Below are positions 7,448-16,259 of a stretch of DNA of 64,000 bases, piece after piece (within the stretch, counting starts at the first letter, position 1; each line of letters begins with the position of its first letter). A program made the position numbers and the translations under genes. The notes under the pieces are model-generated. The model made no database searches, was not told the origin of the DNA, and was given only the letters and a program-made list of their open reading frames with translations. Source of the DNA: Hyphomicrobiales bacterium (GTDB lineage Bacteria; Pseudomonadota; Alphaproteobacteria; Rhizobiales; Beijerinckiaceae); assembly GCA_027489535.1 (NCBI GenBank), contig JAIXZO010000002.1:186001-250000 (forward strand), given 5' to 3'.

Positions 7448-8533
7448 TCAGCGCTTCAGGCGGGCGCGGAGCATGTAGCTGTCGAAGCCGTATTCGGCGA
7501 CCTGCCACCACAGATACTGGTCGTCCTTGAACTGTTGAAGGTTCTCGATGATCGACTTGAACTGCGGGTTTTCCGCGGAGATTTCGCTCCACAAGCTCTT
7601 CGTCGCGGCATGGCAGGCGTCGAGGATCTCGGTCGAGAACGGGCGAAGCTGAGCGCCCGACGTCACGAGACGCTTCAAGGCGGGCGGGTTCTGGACGTCG
7701 TAGCGCGACTGCATCCACAGCGTGGTGTTGGCCGCCGCATTGGTCACGGCCGCCTGATACTGCTTCGGCAGTTCGTTCCACTTGGCCAAGTTGATGAAGG
7801 AATGGACCTGCGGGCCGCCTTCCCACCAGCCGGGGTAATAGTAGTAGGGCGCGACGCGGTGGAAGCCGAGCTTCTCGTCGTCATAGGGCCCGATCCACTC
7901 GGCGGCGTCGATGGTGCCGCGCTCGAGAGCGGGATAGATGTCGCCCGCGGCGATCTGCTGCGGCACGACGCCGACCTTGGCGAGAACGCGGCCGGCGATG
8001 CCGCTGATCCGCATCTTGAGGCCCTTCAGGTCGTCGACGGTCTTGATCTCCTTGCGGAACCAGCCGCCCATCTGCGCGCCGGTATTGCCGCAAGGCAGGC
8101 CGTAGACGTTGTGCTTCTTGAAGAACTCGTTGAACAGCTCGATGCCGCCCGCATTGTACATGAAGGCGTGCTGCTGGCGGGAGTTGAGGCCGAAGGGGAA
8201 CGTGCAGGCCAGCGCGAAGGTGGGATCCTTGCCGACGTAATAGGTCGAGATCGTGTGCGCCATCTCAACCGTTCCGTTGGAGACCGCGTCCATCGCCTGA
8301 AGCCCGCCGACGATTTCGCCGGCCGCGAAGACTTGGATTTGGAACTGGCCGTCGGTGAGTTCCGCAACCTGCTTGGCGAAGAATTCGCCGGCCCCGTAGA
8401 TCGTGTCGAGCGACTTGGGGAAGCTCGACGTCATGCGCCAACGCAGTGCGCCGTTCGCGCGGACGATCGCCGGCGCGGCGATGCTTGCCGCAATGCCGGC
8501 GCCCGCGGTCTTGATGAAGTTACGACGTTCCAT
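7448..8533 (-). CDS. TRAP transporter substrate-binding protein, DctP family (orphan, inside island)
   Basis: Periplasmic binding protein of 361 residues with a twin-arginine-like signal (ERRNFIKTAG, cleavage near IVRANG). Shares with the protein at 3604-4710 the motifs SSFPK-LDTIYG, GDIYPALERGT, GPYDDEKLGF and the substrate-binding Arg in LKMRISG, and belongs to the same 2-oxoacid/lactate-binding subgroup. ATG at 8533 chosen because an AAGGGA site precedes it; an in-frame TTG 15 bases upstream is unlikely. It is the first gene inside the left att repeat. No membrane subunits are present, so it must borrow them or be a sensor. Confidence 0.9.
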   Translation of the reverse strand: MERRNFIKTAGAGIAASIAAPAIVRANGALRWRMTSSFPKSLDTIYGAGEFFAKQVAELTDGQFQIQVFAAGEIVGGLQAMDAVSNGTVEMAHTISTYYVGKDPTFALACTFPFGLNSRQQHAFMYNAGGIELFNEFFKKHNVYGLPCGNTGAQMGGWFRKEIKTVDDLKGLKMRISGIAGRVLAKVGVVPQQIAAGDIYPALERGTIDAAEWIGPYDDEKLGFHRVAPYYYYPGWWEGGPQVHSFINLAKWNELPKQYQAAVTNAAANTTLWMQSRYDVQNPPALKRLVTSGAQLRPFSTEILDACHAATKSLWSEISAENPQFKSIIENLQQFKDDQYLWWQVAEYGFDSYMLRARLKR

Positions 8534-8788
8534 GTTTTTCCCTTGCAACGTTTCCGTCCCGGTCGATGCCGGACTTGGGGCGCGCCGTCTTTGCGGCGCG
8601 GACGAAATGACAATAGGAAATAATCGTCGACTTCATCCAAGACGATCTGGGTGCATATTCAGACCGAAAAAGTATCGAATGTTGTCCGACGCTCGACATC
8701 GAGCGCCCGTCTTCCATGATCGATGCGGATTTTTCTACGCAAGTTTGCGGCAATACATGTGCAGAAAAGCCCGATCAGGTCGGTCGCG

Positions 8789-9595
8789 TCAGGCTCGAGC
8801 CGCCTCCGCCGCGTCGATGCCGGCATGCAGGTGATCGGCCGTTTCTCTGGGTCGCTCGACGGCGAGCAGATGGGCGGCCGGGGAAAGAATCGCCAATGTC
8901 GAGCCCGCGATGCCCGCGTGCAGTTCCTCCGCCATCGCGACCGGAGTGGCCGGATCTTCGCGCCCGGCGATGATGCGGGTCGGGACGTCGATCCTCGCGA
9001 GCGAGGGCCGTAGATCCATGCGCGAGATCGCCTCGCAGGCGGCGGCGTAGCCTTCTCGGTCGACCGCGCGGAACTCGTCCGCCACGGCGCGGGTCGTCAT
9101 TTCCGATTCCGCCCGGAAGCCGGAAGTGAACCAGCGCTGCAACGTGGCGTCCACGATGGCCTGCGTGCCCTCGCGACGCACGAGGGCCGCGCGGTCCCGC
9201 CAGGATTCGGCCGTGGGCATGAAGGCCGATGTCGCCATCAGGGTGAGCGAGCGCAGCCGTCCGGGGTACTTCGCCGCTAAGGATTGGCCGATCATGCCGC
9301 CGAGCGACAGCCCGGCAAAATGGATGGTCTCGATGCCGAGATTGTCGAGAACCGCGACGACGTCGTCGGCCAGGTCGGCGATCTCGTAGGAAGCCCCGCC
9401 ATGCGTCGACGATCCGTGGCCGCGCGTGTCGCAGCGGATGCAGCGGAACTCCGCCGACAGTTCCGCGACCACCGCGTCCCACATCCGGTGGGTGGTGCCG
9501 AGCGAGTTGGAGAACAGGATCGGCGGCGCGTCCGGCGAGCCGGTTTCGGTGACGAAGAGCGTGACGCCCCGGGTCTGGACGAAGGGCATCGGCAT
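8789..9595 (-). CDS. pcaD: 3-oxoadipate enol-lactonase
   Basis: Alpha/beta hydrolase of 268 residues that hydrolyses 3-oxoadipate enol-lactone to 3-oxoadipate, the last step of the cat branch. Visible features are the oxyanion region NSLGTTHRMWD (residues 30-40), nucleophile Ser97 in GLSLGG, Asp214 in GREDPATP and His242 in SPAAHLLAVERP. The ATG at 9595 overlaps the stop of the preceding livF-like gene (TGATG), so it is translated as the last gene of the transporter operon. This links the ABC importer to aromatic catabolism. Confidence 0.9.
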   Translation of the reverse strand: MPMPFVQTRGVTLFVTETGSPDAPPILFSNSLGTTHRMWDAVVAELSAEFRCIRCDTRGHGSSTHGGASYEIADLADDVVAVLDNLGIETIHFAGLSLGGMIGQSLAAKYPGRLRSLTLMATSAFMPTAESWRDRAALVRREGTQAIVDATLQRWFTSGFRAESEMTTRAVADEFRAVDREGYAAACEAISRMDLRPSLARIDVPTRIIAGREDPATPVAMAEELHAGIAGSTLAILSPAAHLLAVERPRETADHLHAGIDAAEAARA

Positions 9596-10305
9596 CAAAC
9601 TCCGAGATGCTTTTCAAGGATCGACGGATCCGTACGAAGCGCGGCGGGCGATCCGTCGAAGGCGATCTCACCCTTGGACATGATGACCATGCGGTCGGCG
9701 ACCTTGGAGAGGGACCGGTGGTCCTTGTCGACCACGATGGTGGCGATGCCCTCGTCGCGGATGATGCCGAGCGTGTTCCAGATGTCCTTGGCGATCAGCG
9801 GGGCCAAGCCCTCCGTAGCCTCGTCCAGCAGGATGAGGTCCGGATTGGTCATCAGCGCCCGGCCGATGGACAGCATCTGCTGCTCGCCGCCCGAGAGTTG
9901 ATGCCCGCCGTTGCCGCGGCGTTGGTGCAGGCGCGGAAACACCTCGAACACGCGGTCGATGGTCCAACGCCGGCTGCCCGACACGCCGGGGCGCGCCGAC
10001 ATCAGCAGATTCTCGACGACGGACAGCGACCCGAAGATACCCCTGCCTTCCGGCACATAGGCCAATCCCCTGCGTGCGATCTCTTCGGGCTTGGCGTTCA
10101 GGCTGCTCGCCCCCGCGAAGCCGATCGCGCCGCGCCGGTCCTGCAGCAGTCCCGTGAGCGCCTTCAGCAGCGTGGTCTTGCCCATGCCGTTGCGGCCGAT
10201 CAGGGCGATCTGCTCGCCGCGGTTCACCGTGAGGTTCACGCCGTGCAGCACCTGGCTGACGCCGTAGAAGCATTGCAGACCGTCGACCTTCAAAAGCGCG
10301 CTCAT
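9595..10305 (-). CDS. livF: Branched-chain amino acid-type ABC transporter ATP-binding protein (LivF)
   Basis: ABC ATPase of 236 residues. Walker A GRNGMGKTT, signature LSGGEQQML, Walker B LILLDEATEGL. The length and sequence fit the LivF subunit of HAAT importers. Start overlaps the LivG stop (ATGA) and its own stop overlaps the pcaD start, so four genes are tightly coupled. In this context the cargo is probably an aromatic acid rather than an amino acid; this is inferred from neighbours. Confidence 0.92.
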   Translation of the reverse strand: MSALLKVDGLQCFYGVSQVLHGVNLTVNRGEQIALIGRNGMGKTTLLKALTGLLQDRRGAIGFAGASSLNAKPEEIARRGLAYVPEGRGIFGSLSVVENLLMSARPGVSGSRRWTIDRVFEVFPRLHQRRGNGGHQLSGGEQQMLSIGRALMTNPDLILLDEATEGLAPLIAKDIWNTLGIIRDEGIATIVVDKDHRSLSKVADRMVIMSKGEIAFDGSPAALRTDPSILEKHLGV

Positions 10306-11075
10306 GCGGCCGCTCCCGCTTCGATTTCGTCGTCGTGACCCAGATAGGCCGCGCGAACGGCCGGAAGATTGCGCACATGCTCGGGCGAACCGGAGGCGAT
10401 GGGCCGGCCGTCCACCATCACGGTCAGCCGGTCCGCGAGCGCGAAGACGGCGTCCATGTCGTGCTCGACGATCAGGACCCCGCGCCCGTCCTTCAGCCGG
10501 CCGATCAGCGCGATCATGCGCTGCGCCTCGGCATGCCCCATGCCCGCCAACGGCTCGTCGAGCAGGATCACGCGCGGTTCGGTGGCGAGAACCATGGCGA
10601 TTTCCAGCTGACGCTGTTCGCCGTGGCTCATGAATTTCGCGACGGTGCCGGAGCGGTGCGACAGCCCCGCCTCTTCGACGGCGGCGGCCGCACGGGCGTT
10701 GACGTTGCCGTCCCGCTCGGCCGTGCCGACCATGCGCAGCGGGCTGCCGCCATGCGCCTGCGCGGCCAGACGCACGTTCTCGAACACGGTCGAGTCCCGA
10801 AAGATCGTCGTCTTCTGATAGGAGCGCCCGACCCCCGCCAAGGCCCGCAAGTTCGGGGAGAGGTGCGTGATGTCGCGTTCGCCCATCATCATCGCGCCGG
10901 ACGTCGGGGCGACGTCGCCCGACAGCAGGTTGATGAGCGTGGACTTGCCCGCGCCGTTGGGGCCGATGACGGCGTGGACCTCGTCACGATGGACGTCGAC
11001 GGAGACGCCGGACACGGCCTTCAGTCCGCCGTAGCGCTTCTCCAGCGCGGTCGCCTTCAGGAGGATCTCAGACAT
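10302..11075 (-). CDS. livG: Branched-chain amino acid-type ABC transporter ATP-binding protein (LivG)
   Basis: ABC ATPase of 257 residues. Walker A GPNGAGKST, signature SHGEQRQLEIAM, Walker B VILLDEPLAGM, H-loop in VEHDMD. LSHGEQ-type signature is typical for LivG. The ATG at 11075 overlaps the LivM stop (ATGTCTGA) and gives the usual MSEILL-like N-terminus; the upstream in-frame proline-rich extension is rejected. Confidence 0.92.
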   Translation of the reverse strand: MSEILLKATALEKRYGGLKAVSGVSVDVHRDEVHAVIGPNGAGKSTLINLLSGDVAPTSGAMMMGERDITHLSPNLRALAGVGRSYQKTTIFRDSTVFENVRLAAQAHGGSPLRMVGTAERDGNVNARAAAAVEEAGLSHRSGTVAKFMSHGEQRQLEIAMVLATEPRVILLDEPLAGMGHAEAQRMIALIGRLKDGRGVLIVEHDMDAVFALADRLTVMVDGRPIASGSPEHVRNLPAVRAAYLGHDDEIEAGAAA

Positions 11076-12081
11076 TGGCGGGCGCCTCGTCGGAACGGGG
11101 TTTCGCGGGGGTGGCGGAGGCATCGACGCGTTCGGGCATCAGGAGGGTCGCGAGCTGACGCAGACCGCCCGGCAGCAGGAACACCAGGGCGATGATCACG
11201 AGGCCCTTGATGAGCTTCCAATGCTCGAACGACGTCTTGAGGACTTCCTCGAGACCGATGAGCGCGAAGGCTCCGACGACGGGACCGATGATCGACCCCA
11301 TCCCGCCGAGCACCACCATGACGAGGATTGTGGCGGAGAGGTGCCAGCCGAGCATCTGGGGCGCGACGAAGCCGAACTGCGAGGCCGAGAAGAAGCCCGC
11401 CATGCCTGCGATCACACCGGAGACGACGAAGGCGGTCAGCCGGACCCGGAACACCGGGAAGCCCAGCGACAGGGCGCGGCGCTCGTTGTCCCGGGCGGCG
11501 GCGAGAGCGCGGCCGAAGGGCGATCCGACGAGTTCCTTGACCAGCACGGCCGCGCCGGCGAGCAGGGCGAGGGCGACGAAGTAGAAGGTCCGCGCGCTCT
11601 CGAGATCGAGGAGGTTGCGTCCCCCCACGACGAGCTCGGGCTTGAAGTAGATGTACATGCCGTCGGAGCCGCCGGCGATCTTGGTGTCGTGGAAGAGGTA
11701 GAAGAGCATTTCGCCGAAGGCGAGCGTCACCATGATGAAGTAGATGCCGCGGGTGCGCAGCGACAGCGCGCCGATGACGAGGGCGACCGCAGCCACGACC
11801 AGCAGGGCCGTCGGCAGGGACAGCCACAGCGACGCGCCGCCGTCCTCGGGGGTCATGAAGGCGAGCATGTAGCCGCCGAAACCGAAAAAGGCGGCATGGC
11901 AGAGGCTGACGAGGCCGCCGTAACCCACGACGAGATTGAGCGAGAGCGCCAGCATCCCGACCAGCATCGCCTTGGACGCGAACTGGACGTAGTAGCCGGA
12001 AACGACGAAGGGCAGCGCGACGGCGACGGCGAGAACGGCCGCGATCAGGCCTGCGGAGGGGATCTTCGACAAGCGTTTCAT
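11068..12081 (-). CDS. livM: Branched-chain amino acid-type ABC transporter permease (LivM)
   Basis: Inner-membrane permease of 337 residues with about ten hydrophobic segments. The conserved LivM stretches LNLVVGYGGLVSLCHAAFFGFGGY (split over two helices, about residues 47-71) and the coupling region LRTRGIYFIMVTLAFGEM are visible. It starts one base after the LivH stop. The C-terminal tail after about residue 310 is polar and extends beyond the last helix. Confidence 0.93.
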   Translation of the reverse strand: MKRLSKIPSAGLIAAVLAVAVALPFVVSGYYVQFASKAMLVGMLALSLNLVVGYGGLVSLCHAAFFGFGGYMLAFMTPEDGGASLWLSLPTALLVVAAVALVIGALSLRTRGIYFIMVTLAFGEMLFYLFHDTKIAGGSDGMYIYFKPELVVGGRNLLDLESARTFYFVALALLAGAAVLVKELVGSPFGRALAAARDNERRALSLGFPVFRVRLTAFVVSGVIAGMAGFFSASQFGFVAPQMLGWHLSATILVMVVLGGMGSIIGPVVGAFALIGLEEVLKTSFEHWKLIKGLVIIALVFLLPGGLRQLATLLMPERVDASATPAKPRSDEAPANV

Positions 12082-12082
12082 C

Positions 12083-12955
12083 TCACGCCTCCTTCTTTCC
12101 GAGCAGTCCGTTGGGACGCCACAGCAGCACGCCCGCCATCAGCACGTAGATCAGGATCGACGACACTTGCGGGAAGAAGACCTTTCCGAACGTGTCGGTG
12201 AGGCCGATCATCAGCGCGCCGATCGCCGCGCCGGCGACGGAGCCGATGCCGCCCAAAACCACCACCACGAAGGACAGGATGAGCATGCCGTCGCCCATGC
12301 CCGGGAACACCGTGGAGATGGGGGAGACGAGAATGCCGCCGAGCGCCGCGAGCGCGATGCCGCCGGCGAACACGTATTTGTTGACGAGATCGAAGGGGAT
12401 GCCGAGCGCGCGGGTCATGTCCCGGTTTTCCGCCCCGGCGCGGATGATCATGCCGAGCCTGGTGCGCTGGATCACGTAGAAGATCGCACCCGCCGCCGCG
12501 AGACACACGACGCACAGCGCCAGCCGATAGACGGGATAGGACAGCACGTCGGTCAGCTGGATGGAGCCTTGCAGCCAGGCCGGCGGGGCCACCGAATGTA
12601 CGTCCTTGCCGAACAGCATCTGCCGCACTTCGTCGATGACGAGGATCAGCCCGAAGGACAGCAGCACCTGCGCGAGGTGATCGCGGCCGTAAAGGCGTTT
12701 GACGAACAGCTCTTCGAGAACCAATCCGAGCAGGAAGGATATGGCCACGCCGCCGACGAGGGCCGCCGCGAAGCTGCCGGTATGGGCCGAGATCCAATAC
12801 GCGAAATAGGCCCCGAGCATGTAGAAGGCGCCGTGGGCCAGGTTGATGACCCCCAGAATGCCGAAGACCAGCGTCAGGCCGGCGGCGACCAGAAACAGAA
12901 GCAGGCCGTATTGCACGCCGTTCAGAAGCTGAACGCCGAATGTGAGCGCGTCCAT
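12083..12955 (-). CDS. livH: Branched-chain amino acid-type ABC transporter permease (LivH)
   Basis: Inner-membrane permease of 290 residues, normal for LivH, with about eight hydrophobic segments. The family motif GLTLVFGILGVINLAHGAFYML-type sequence lies near residues 26-46, and RAGAENRDMTRALGI forms the ATPase-coupling loop. Pairs with LivM. It follows the binding-protein gene by 72 bases. Confidence 0.93.
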   Translation of the reverse strand: MDALTFGVQLLNGVQYGLLLFLVAAGLTLVFGILGVINLAHGAFYMLGAYFAYWISAHTGSFAAALVGGVAISFLLGLVLEELFVKRLYGRDHLAQVLLSFGLILVIDEVRQMLFGKDVHSVAPPAWLQGSIQLTDVLSYPVYRLALCVVCLAAAGAIFYVIQRTRLGMIIRAGAENRDMTRALGIPFDLVNKYVFAGGIALAALGGILVSPISTVFPGMGDGMLILSFVVVVLGGIGSVAGAAIGALMIGLTDTFGKVFFPQVSSILIYVLMAGVLLWRPNGLLGKKEA

Positions 12956-13027
12956 CGGTTCGTTCCTTGATGGAGTTTCCGGGAGCGCGCGGGAATGCGC
13001 GCTCCGAGCACACGAAGCGATGCGTCG

Positions 13028-14242
13028 TCAGGCTTGGACGCGGCAGCCGCGGGCCGGATCGTCGACGGCCGTGCCGGCGATCGAGATCATCTCGTTGCGG
13101 CCGTTGCGGACCTCGCGGAGATAGACGTTCTGGACCGGATTGTTGGCCTTGTTGAAGCTCACAGGGCCGCGCGGGCTGTCGAATTTCGCGCCGCGCATCG
13201 CCTCCACGACGGCGGCACGGGCCGACCAATCGCCCTTCACGGCCTCGAGCCCGCTCTTGAGGAGCGCGCCCGCGTCGTAGCCCTGCACGGCGTAGATGTC
13301 GCCGTCATTGCCGGTCTTCGCCTTGAAGGCTTCGAGGAAGCGCTTGTTCGCCGGCAGGTCGAGATCGTCGGCGTAATGCAGCGTGGTCTTGATGCCGGCC
13401 GCGTCCGCGCCCTGCGCCTGAATCGTGCCGTCGGTCAGGAAGCCCGCGCCGTAGAGCGGAATGGACTTGTTGAGGCCTGCGGCCGCGTAATCCTTGACGA
13501 ATTTCACCGCTCCGCCGCCGGCGAAGAAGGCGAACATGGCGTCCGGCTTCAGCGTGGCGATGCGCGCGATCAGCGCCTGGAACTCGACCTCGGGGAACGG
13601 CAAGGCGAGATCGTCGGCTATCTTGCCGCCCGCCTTGGTGAAGCCTTCCTTGAAGGCGTCGATCATCTGCGTGCCGGCGGCGTAACGCCAAGTGATGGTC
13701 GCCACGTTGCGGTGCCCCGCATCGAACATGACCTTGCCCATCGGATGGCAGACCTGCCAGTTCGAGAAGGACGTGCGGAAGATGTTCGGCGCGCAGAGCG
13801 GCCCGGTGGCCTCGTTCACGCCCGCATTGGGAATGATGAGCATCGTATTGGTGTCGCGGGCGACCTTGACCATCGCCATGGCGACGCCCGAATGGACGGT
13901 GCCGACCACGACGTCCACCTTCTCGCGCCCGACGAGGCGGTTCATGTTGTCGGTGGCGCTTTCGGGCTTGGACTCGTCGTCCACCTGCACGAATTCGATG
14001 CGCCGACCGCCGAGAGAGCCGCCGTTCTGTTCGACGTAGAGGCGCATTCCGTCATCGATGAACTTGCCGAGCTTCGCGAAGGTCCCCGAATAGGGCAGCA
14101 TCAGGCCGACCTTCAAGGGCACGCTTTGCGCGATGGCCGGCGTCGGAAACCGGAACGCCGCGGCTCCCGTCAACAGGCCCATCGAGCCCATGAGCAGCGT
14201 GCGGCGGTTCAACGAGGTCGGCGACGAAATCGAATGCGACAT
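13028..14242 (-). CDS. ABC transporter substrate-binding protein (LivK type, Peripla_BP_6)
   Basis: Periplasmic binding protein of 404 residues. A twin-arginine-like signal (NRRTLLMGSMG, then a hydrophobic stretch, cleavage near PAIAQS) precedes the type I binding fold, opening with VPLKVGLMLPYSGTFAKLG. The ATG at 14242 is supported by a GGAGGAGGG ribosome binding site; 68 upstream in-frame codons have no such support. It heads the transporter operon. Relatives bind aromatic acids as well as amino acids, so benzoate or a related compound is a plausible cargo. Confidence 0.9.
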   Translation of the reverse strand: MSHSISSPTSLNRRTLLMGSMGLLTGAAAFRFPTPAIAQSVPLKVGLMLPYSGTFAKLGKFIDDGMRLYVEQNGGSLGGRRIEFVQVDDESKPESATDNMNRLVGREKVDVVVGTVHSGVAMAMVKVARDTNTMLIIPNAGVNEATGPLCAPNIFRTSFSNWQVCHPMGKVMFDAGHRNVATITWRYAAGTQMIDAFKEGFTKAGGKIADDLALPFPEVEFQALIARIATLKPDAMFAFFAGGGAVKFVKDYAAAGLNKSIPLYGAGFLTDGTIQAQGADAAGIKTTLHYADDLDLPANKRFLEAFKAKTGNDGDIYAVQGYDAGALLKSGLEAVKGDWSARAAVVEAMRGAKFDSPRGPVSFNKANNPVQNVYLREVRNGRNEMISIAGTAVDDPARGCRVQA

Positions 14243-14623
14243 GACAGTCCCTCCTCCAGTCGGGAGAGCAGTTCGGACGAGAGGCATCTGCGGGCCTGCA
14301 CACGTTCGAAACTCCCTCACGACGGTGTTTCTTCCCTCGAAGACCGTAGAAAGGACGCCGCGAAAACGACAGGACCGTTTGAGTGTATTTTGATGCTTGA
14401 AAGATATAGTAGGCGCCGACGGGCGATTATTGCCGGGAGTGCGCATCGGCCTGCTGAACGCTCCGAACGATCTTGAAGGCCATGGATTTCAGGGATGCCA
14501 AAACGGCAAGACCGTCGCGCGCCTCGGGCGTGCGACGGTCTTGTGATTTCGGTGATCATACCCGAGAGGACTGTTCCCGCGCGGGGCGGGCGAAGGCGCG
14601 GCCCGAAGCGCGCGGAGATGCGG
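14243..14623. other. 381-base gene-free region between BKACE gene and transporter operon
   Basis: Contains the long dyad at 14507-14543 and an AT-rich patch at about 14376-14420 that is a likely promoter region for the binding-protein gene on the minus strand. No gene was found. Confidence 0.5.
14507..14543. repeat. 12-base perfect inverted repeat (hairpin)
   Basis: CAAGACCGTCGC at 14507-14518 and its exact complement at 14532-14543 with a 13-base loop. It separates the ben/cat/BKACE gene run from the transporter operon on the same strand. There is no T-run, so it could be a processing or attenuation hairpin rather than a standard terminator. Confidence 0.6.
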
Positions 14624-15454
14624 TCAGGCCGGGCGAAGGCCCAGCCGTGCGCGGGCTTCCGTCGGCGTCGCCGGACGCGCGGCGTGCCGGGCAAGCAGAT
14701 CGGCCGCGATCCGCACCAGCTCGGCATTGCCGTCGGCGAGGCGCTCCTTCGAAACCCGGACATTGTCCTCGAGCCCGGTCCGCACGGCATCCGCGCCGCG
14801 CGCGAGCGCCCAGCCCATGACCTCGGATTGATGCCGGCCGATGCCGGCCGCCGTCCATGTCGCACCCGGAATGACCCGCCGCGTCTCGGCCAGCAGGATG
14901 TCGAGCAGGCGCTCGTCGGCCGGCATGGCGTTCTGCACGCCCATCACGAATTGCACGTGAGGGTTCGCGCCCATCAGGCCCGCGTCGATCAGGCGCTTCC
15001 CACCGTGGATATGCGACAGGTCGAAGATCTCGATTTCCGGGGCGATGCCATGGGTCTTCATGCGCCCGGCGAGGTCGTCGACGAGGACCGCGTGGTTCTC
15101 GTAGACGATGGTCGGGAAATTCACCGAGCCGGTCGACAGCGAAGCCATGTCCGGCCGGTGCACGAGGCTGAGGCCGCGCGCCGCGGGATCCCGTCCGCGC
15201 CCGCCCGTCGAGAACTGCACGATCATGCCGGGGCAATGCTTGCGCACGCCCTCCTGCACCAGCGCGAAGCGGTCGGGATCGGAAGACGGCGTCTCGTCGT
15301 CGTTGCGGACATGGATGTGCACCAGCGTCGCGCCCGCCTCGAAGGCGGCGTGGGTCGACTCGATCTGCTCCTGCGGAAGCACGGGCAGCGTCGGGTTGTC
15401 CTTCTTGCGCGGGACGGAACCGGTGATGGCGACGGCGATGATGACGGGGCGCAT
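14624..15454 (-). CDS. Beta-keto acid cleavage enzyme (BKACE, DUF849), predicted to act on 3-oxoadipate
   Basis: TIM-barrel enzyme of 276 residues. BKACEs transfer the acyl part of a beta-keto acid to CoA using acetyl-CoA, releasing acetoacetate. The zinc-binding HIH motif in LVHIHVRND and the RTGLEDN segment carrying the conserved Arg, Glu and Asp are present, as is the STGGRG loop. Near the N-terminus the AITG segment is followed by SVPRKK, whereas the lysine-pathway enzyme Kce has an acidic residue there, so an amino substrate is unlikely. The ATG at 15454 is 8 bases from a GGGAGG site; another ATG lies six bases upstream. Located directly after benD, it could replace PcaIJ and PcaF. Confidence 0.85.
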   Translation of the reverse strand: MRPVIIAVAITGSVPRKKDNPTLPVLPQEQIESTHAAFEAGATLVHIHVRNDDETPSSDPDRFALVQEGVRKHCPGMIVQFSTGGRGRDPAARGLSLVHRPDMASLSTGSVNFPTIVYENHAVLVDDLAGRMKTHGIAPEIEIFDLSHIHGGKRLIDAGLMGANPHVQFVMGVQNAMPADERLLDILLAETRRVIPGATWTAAGIGRHQSEVMGWALARGADAVRTGLEDNVRVSKERLADGNAELVRIAADLLARHAARPATPTEARARLGLRPA

Positions 15455-15470
15455 CTGCATGTCCTCCCGA

Positions 15471-16259
15471 TCAGCCTTGGTCGCCGCCGCCGACCGGCAG
15501 GACGGTGCCCGTGATGTACGACGCCGCGTCCGAGGCGAGGAACAGGATGGCCGCGGACATTTCGCGCAGCAGTCCGTAACGCTTCAAATGGCTCGACCGG
15601 ATGGTCTGGTCGACGACCTCCTGCATCCAGATCTTGTCCTGCTCGGTCAGCGGATCGGTGCCGCGCGGCACCATACGCGGCGGAGCCGTGGTGCCGCCGG
15701 GCGCGACGGCGTTGACGCGGATGTTCTTCGTGCCGACCTCGAAGGCGAGCGCGGCCGTCAGGGCGTTGACCCCGCCCTTGGCCGCCGCATAGGGCACGCG
15801 ATTGACGCCCTTCGTGGCGATGGACGACACGTTGACGATGGCGCCGCGGCCCTGCTCGATCATGTAGGGAAGCGCCGCATTGCAGCCGAACAGCGTGGGA
15901 TAGAGCGAGCGGTTGATTTCGGCGATCAATTGCTTCTCGTCGAAATGCTGGAACGGCCGCATGCGGATCGCGCCGCCCACCACGTTTACGAGCACGTCGA
16001 GCGCGCCGTAGGTGTCGTTGGCCTTCGCGACGGCTTCCTCATTGCCGGCCCAGGTCTCCAGATCGGCCTCGACGAAGATCGCGGAGCCTTGGCCGTATTC
16101 GGAGTTGATCTGCTTGGCGACGTCGCGCACCAGCGGCGAGCGGTCGACCAGCGTCAGATGAGCGCCCTCGGCCGCGGCTTCGAGGGCGACCTGACGGCCG
16201 ATGCCCTGTGCCGCGCCGGTGACGACCATGCTTTTGGAATTGAAGCGGGAGGCGCTCAT
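15471..16259 (-). CDS. benD: 1,6-dihydroxycyclohexa-2,4-diene-1-carboxylate dehydrogenase
   Basis: Short-chain dehydrogenase of 262 residues that oxidises benzoate cis-diol to catechol with NAD. Visible are the cofactor loop TGAAQGIG, the NVVGG segment, the catalytic Ser in NVSSIAT and the YAAAK motif. VGGAIRMRPFQHF is typical of BenD/XylL. The start at 16259 overlaps the benC stop (TGATG). Placement between benC and BKACE supports the assignment. Confidence 0.93.
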   Translation of the reverse strand: MSASRFNSKSMVVTGAAQGIGRQVALEAAAEGAHLTLVDRSPLVRDVAKQINSEYGQGSAIFVEADLETWAGNEEAVAKANDTYGALDVLVNVVGGAIRMRPFQHFDEKQLIAEINRSLYPTLFGCNAALPYMIEQGRGAIVNVSSIATKGVNRVPYAAAKGGVNALTAALAFEVGTKNIRVNAVAPGGTTAPPRMVPRGTDPLTEQDKIWMQEVVDQTIRSSHLKRYGLLREMSAAILFLASDAASYITGTVLPVGGGDQG

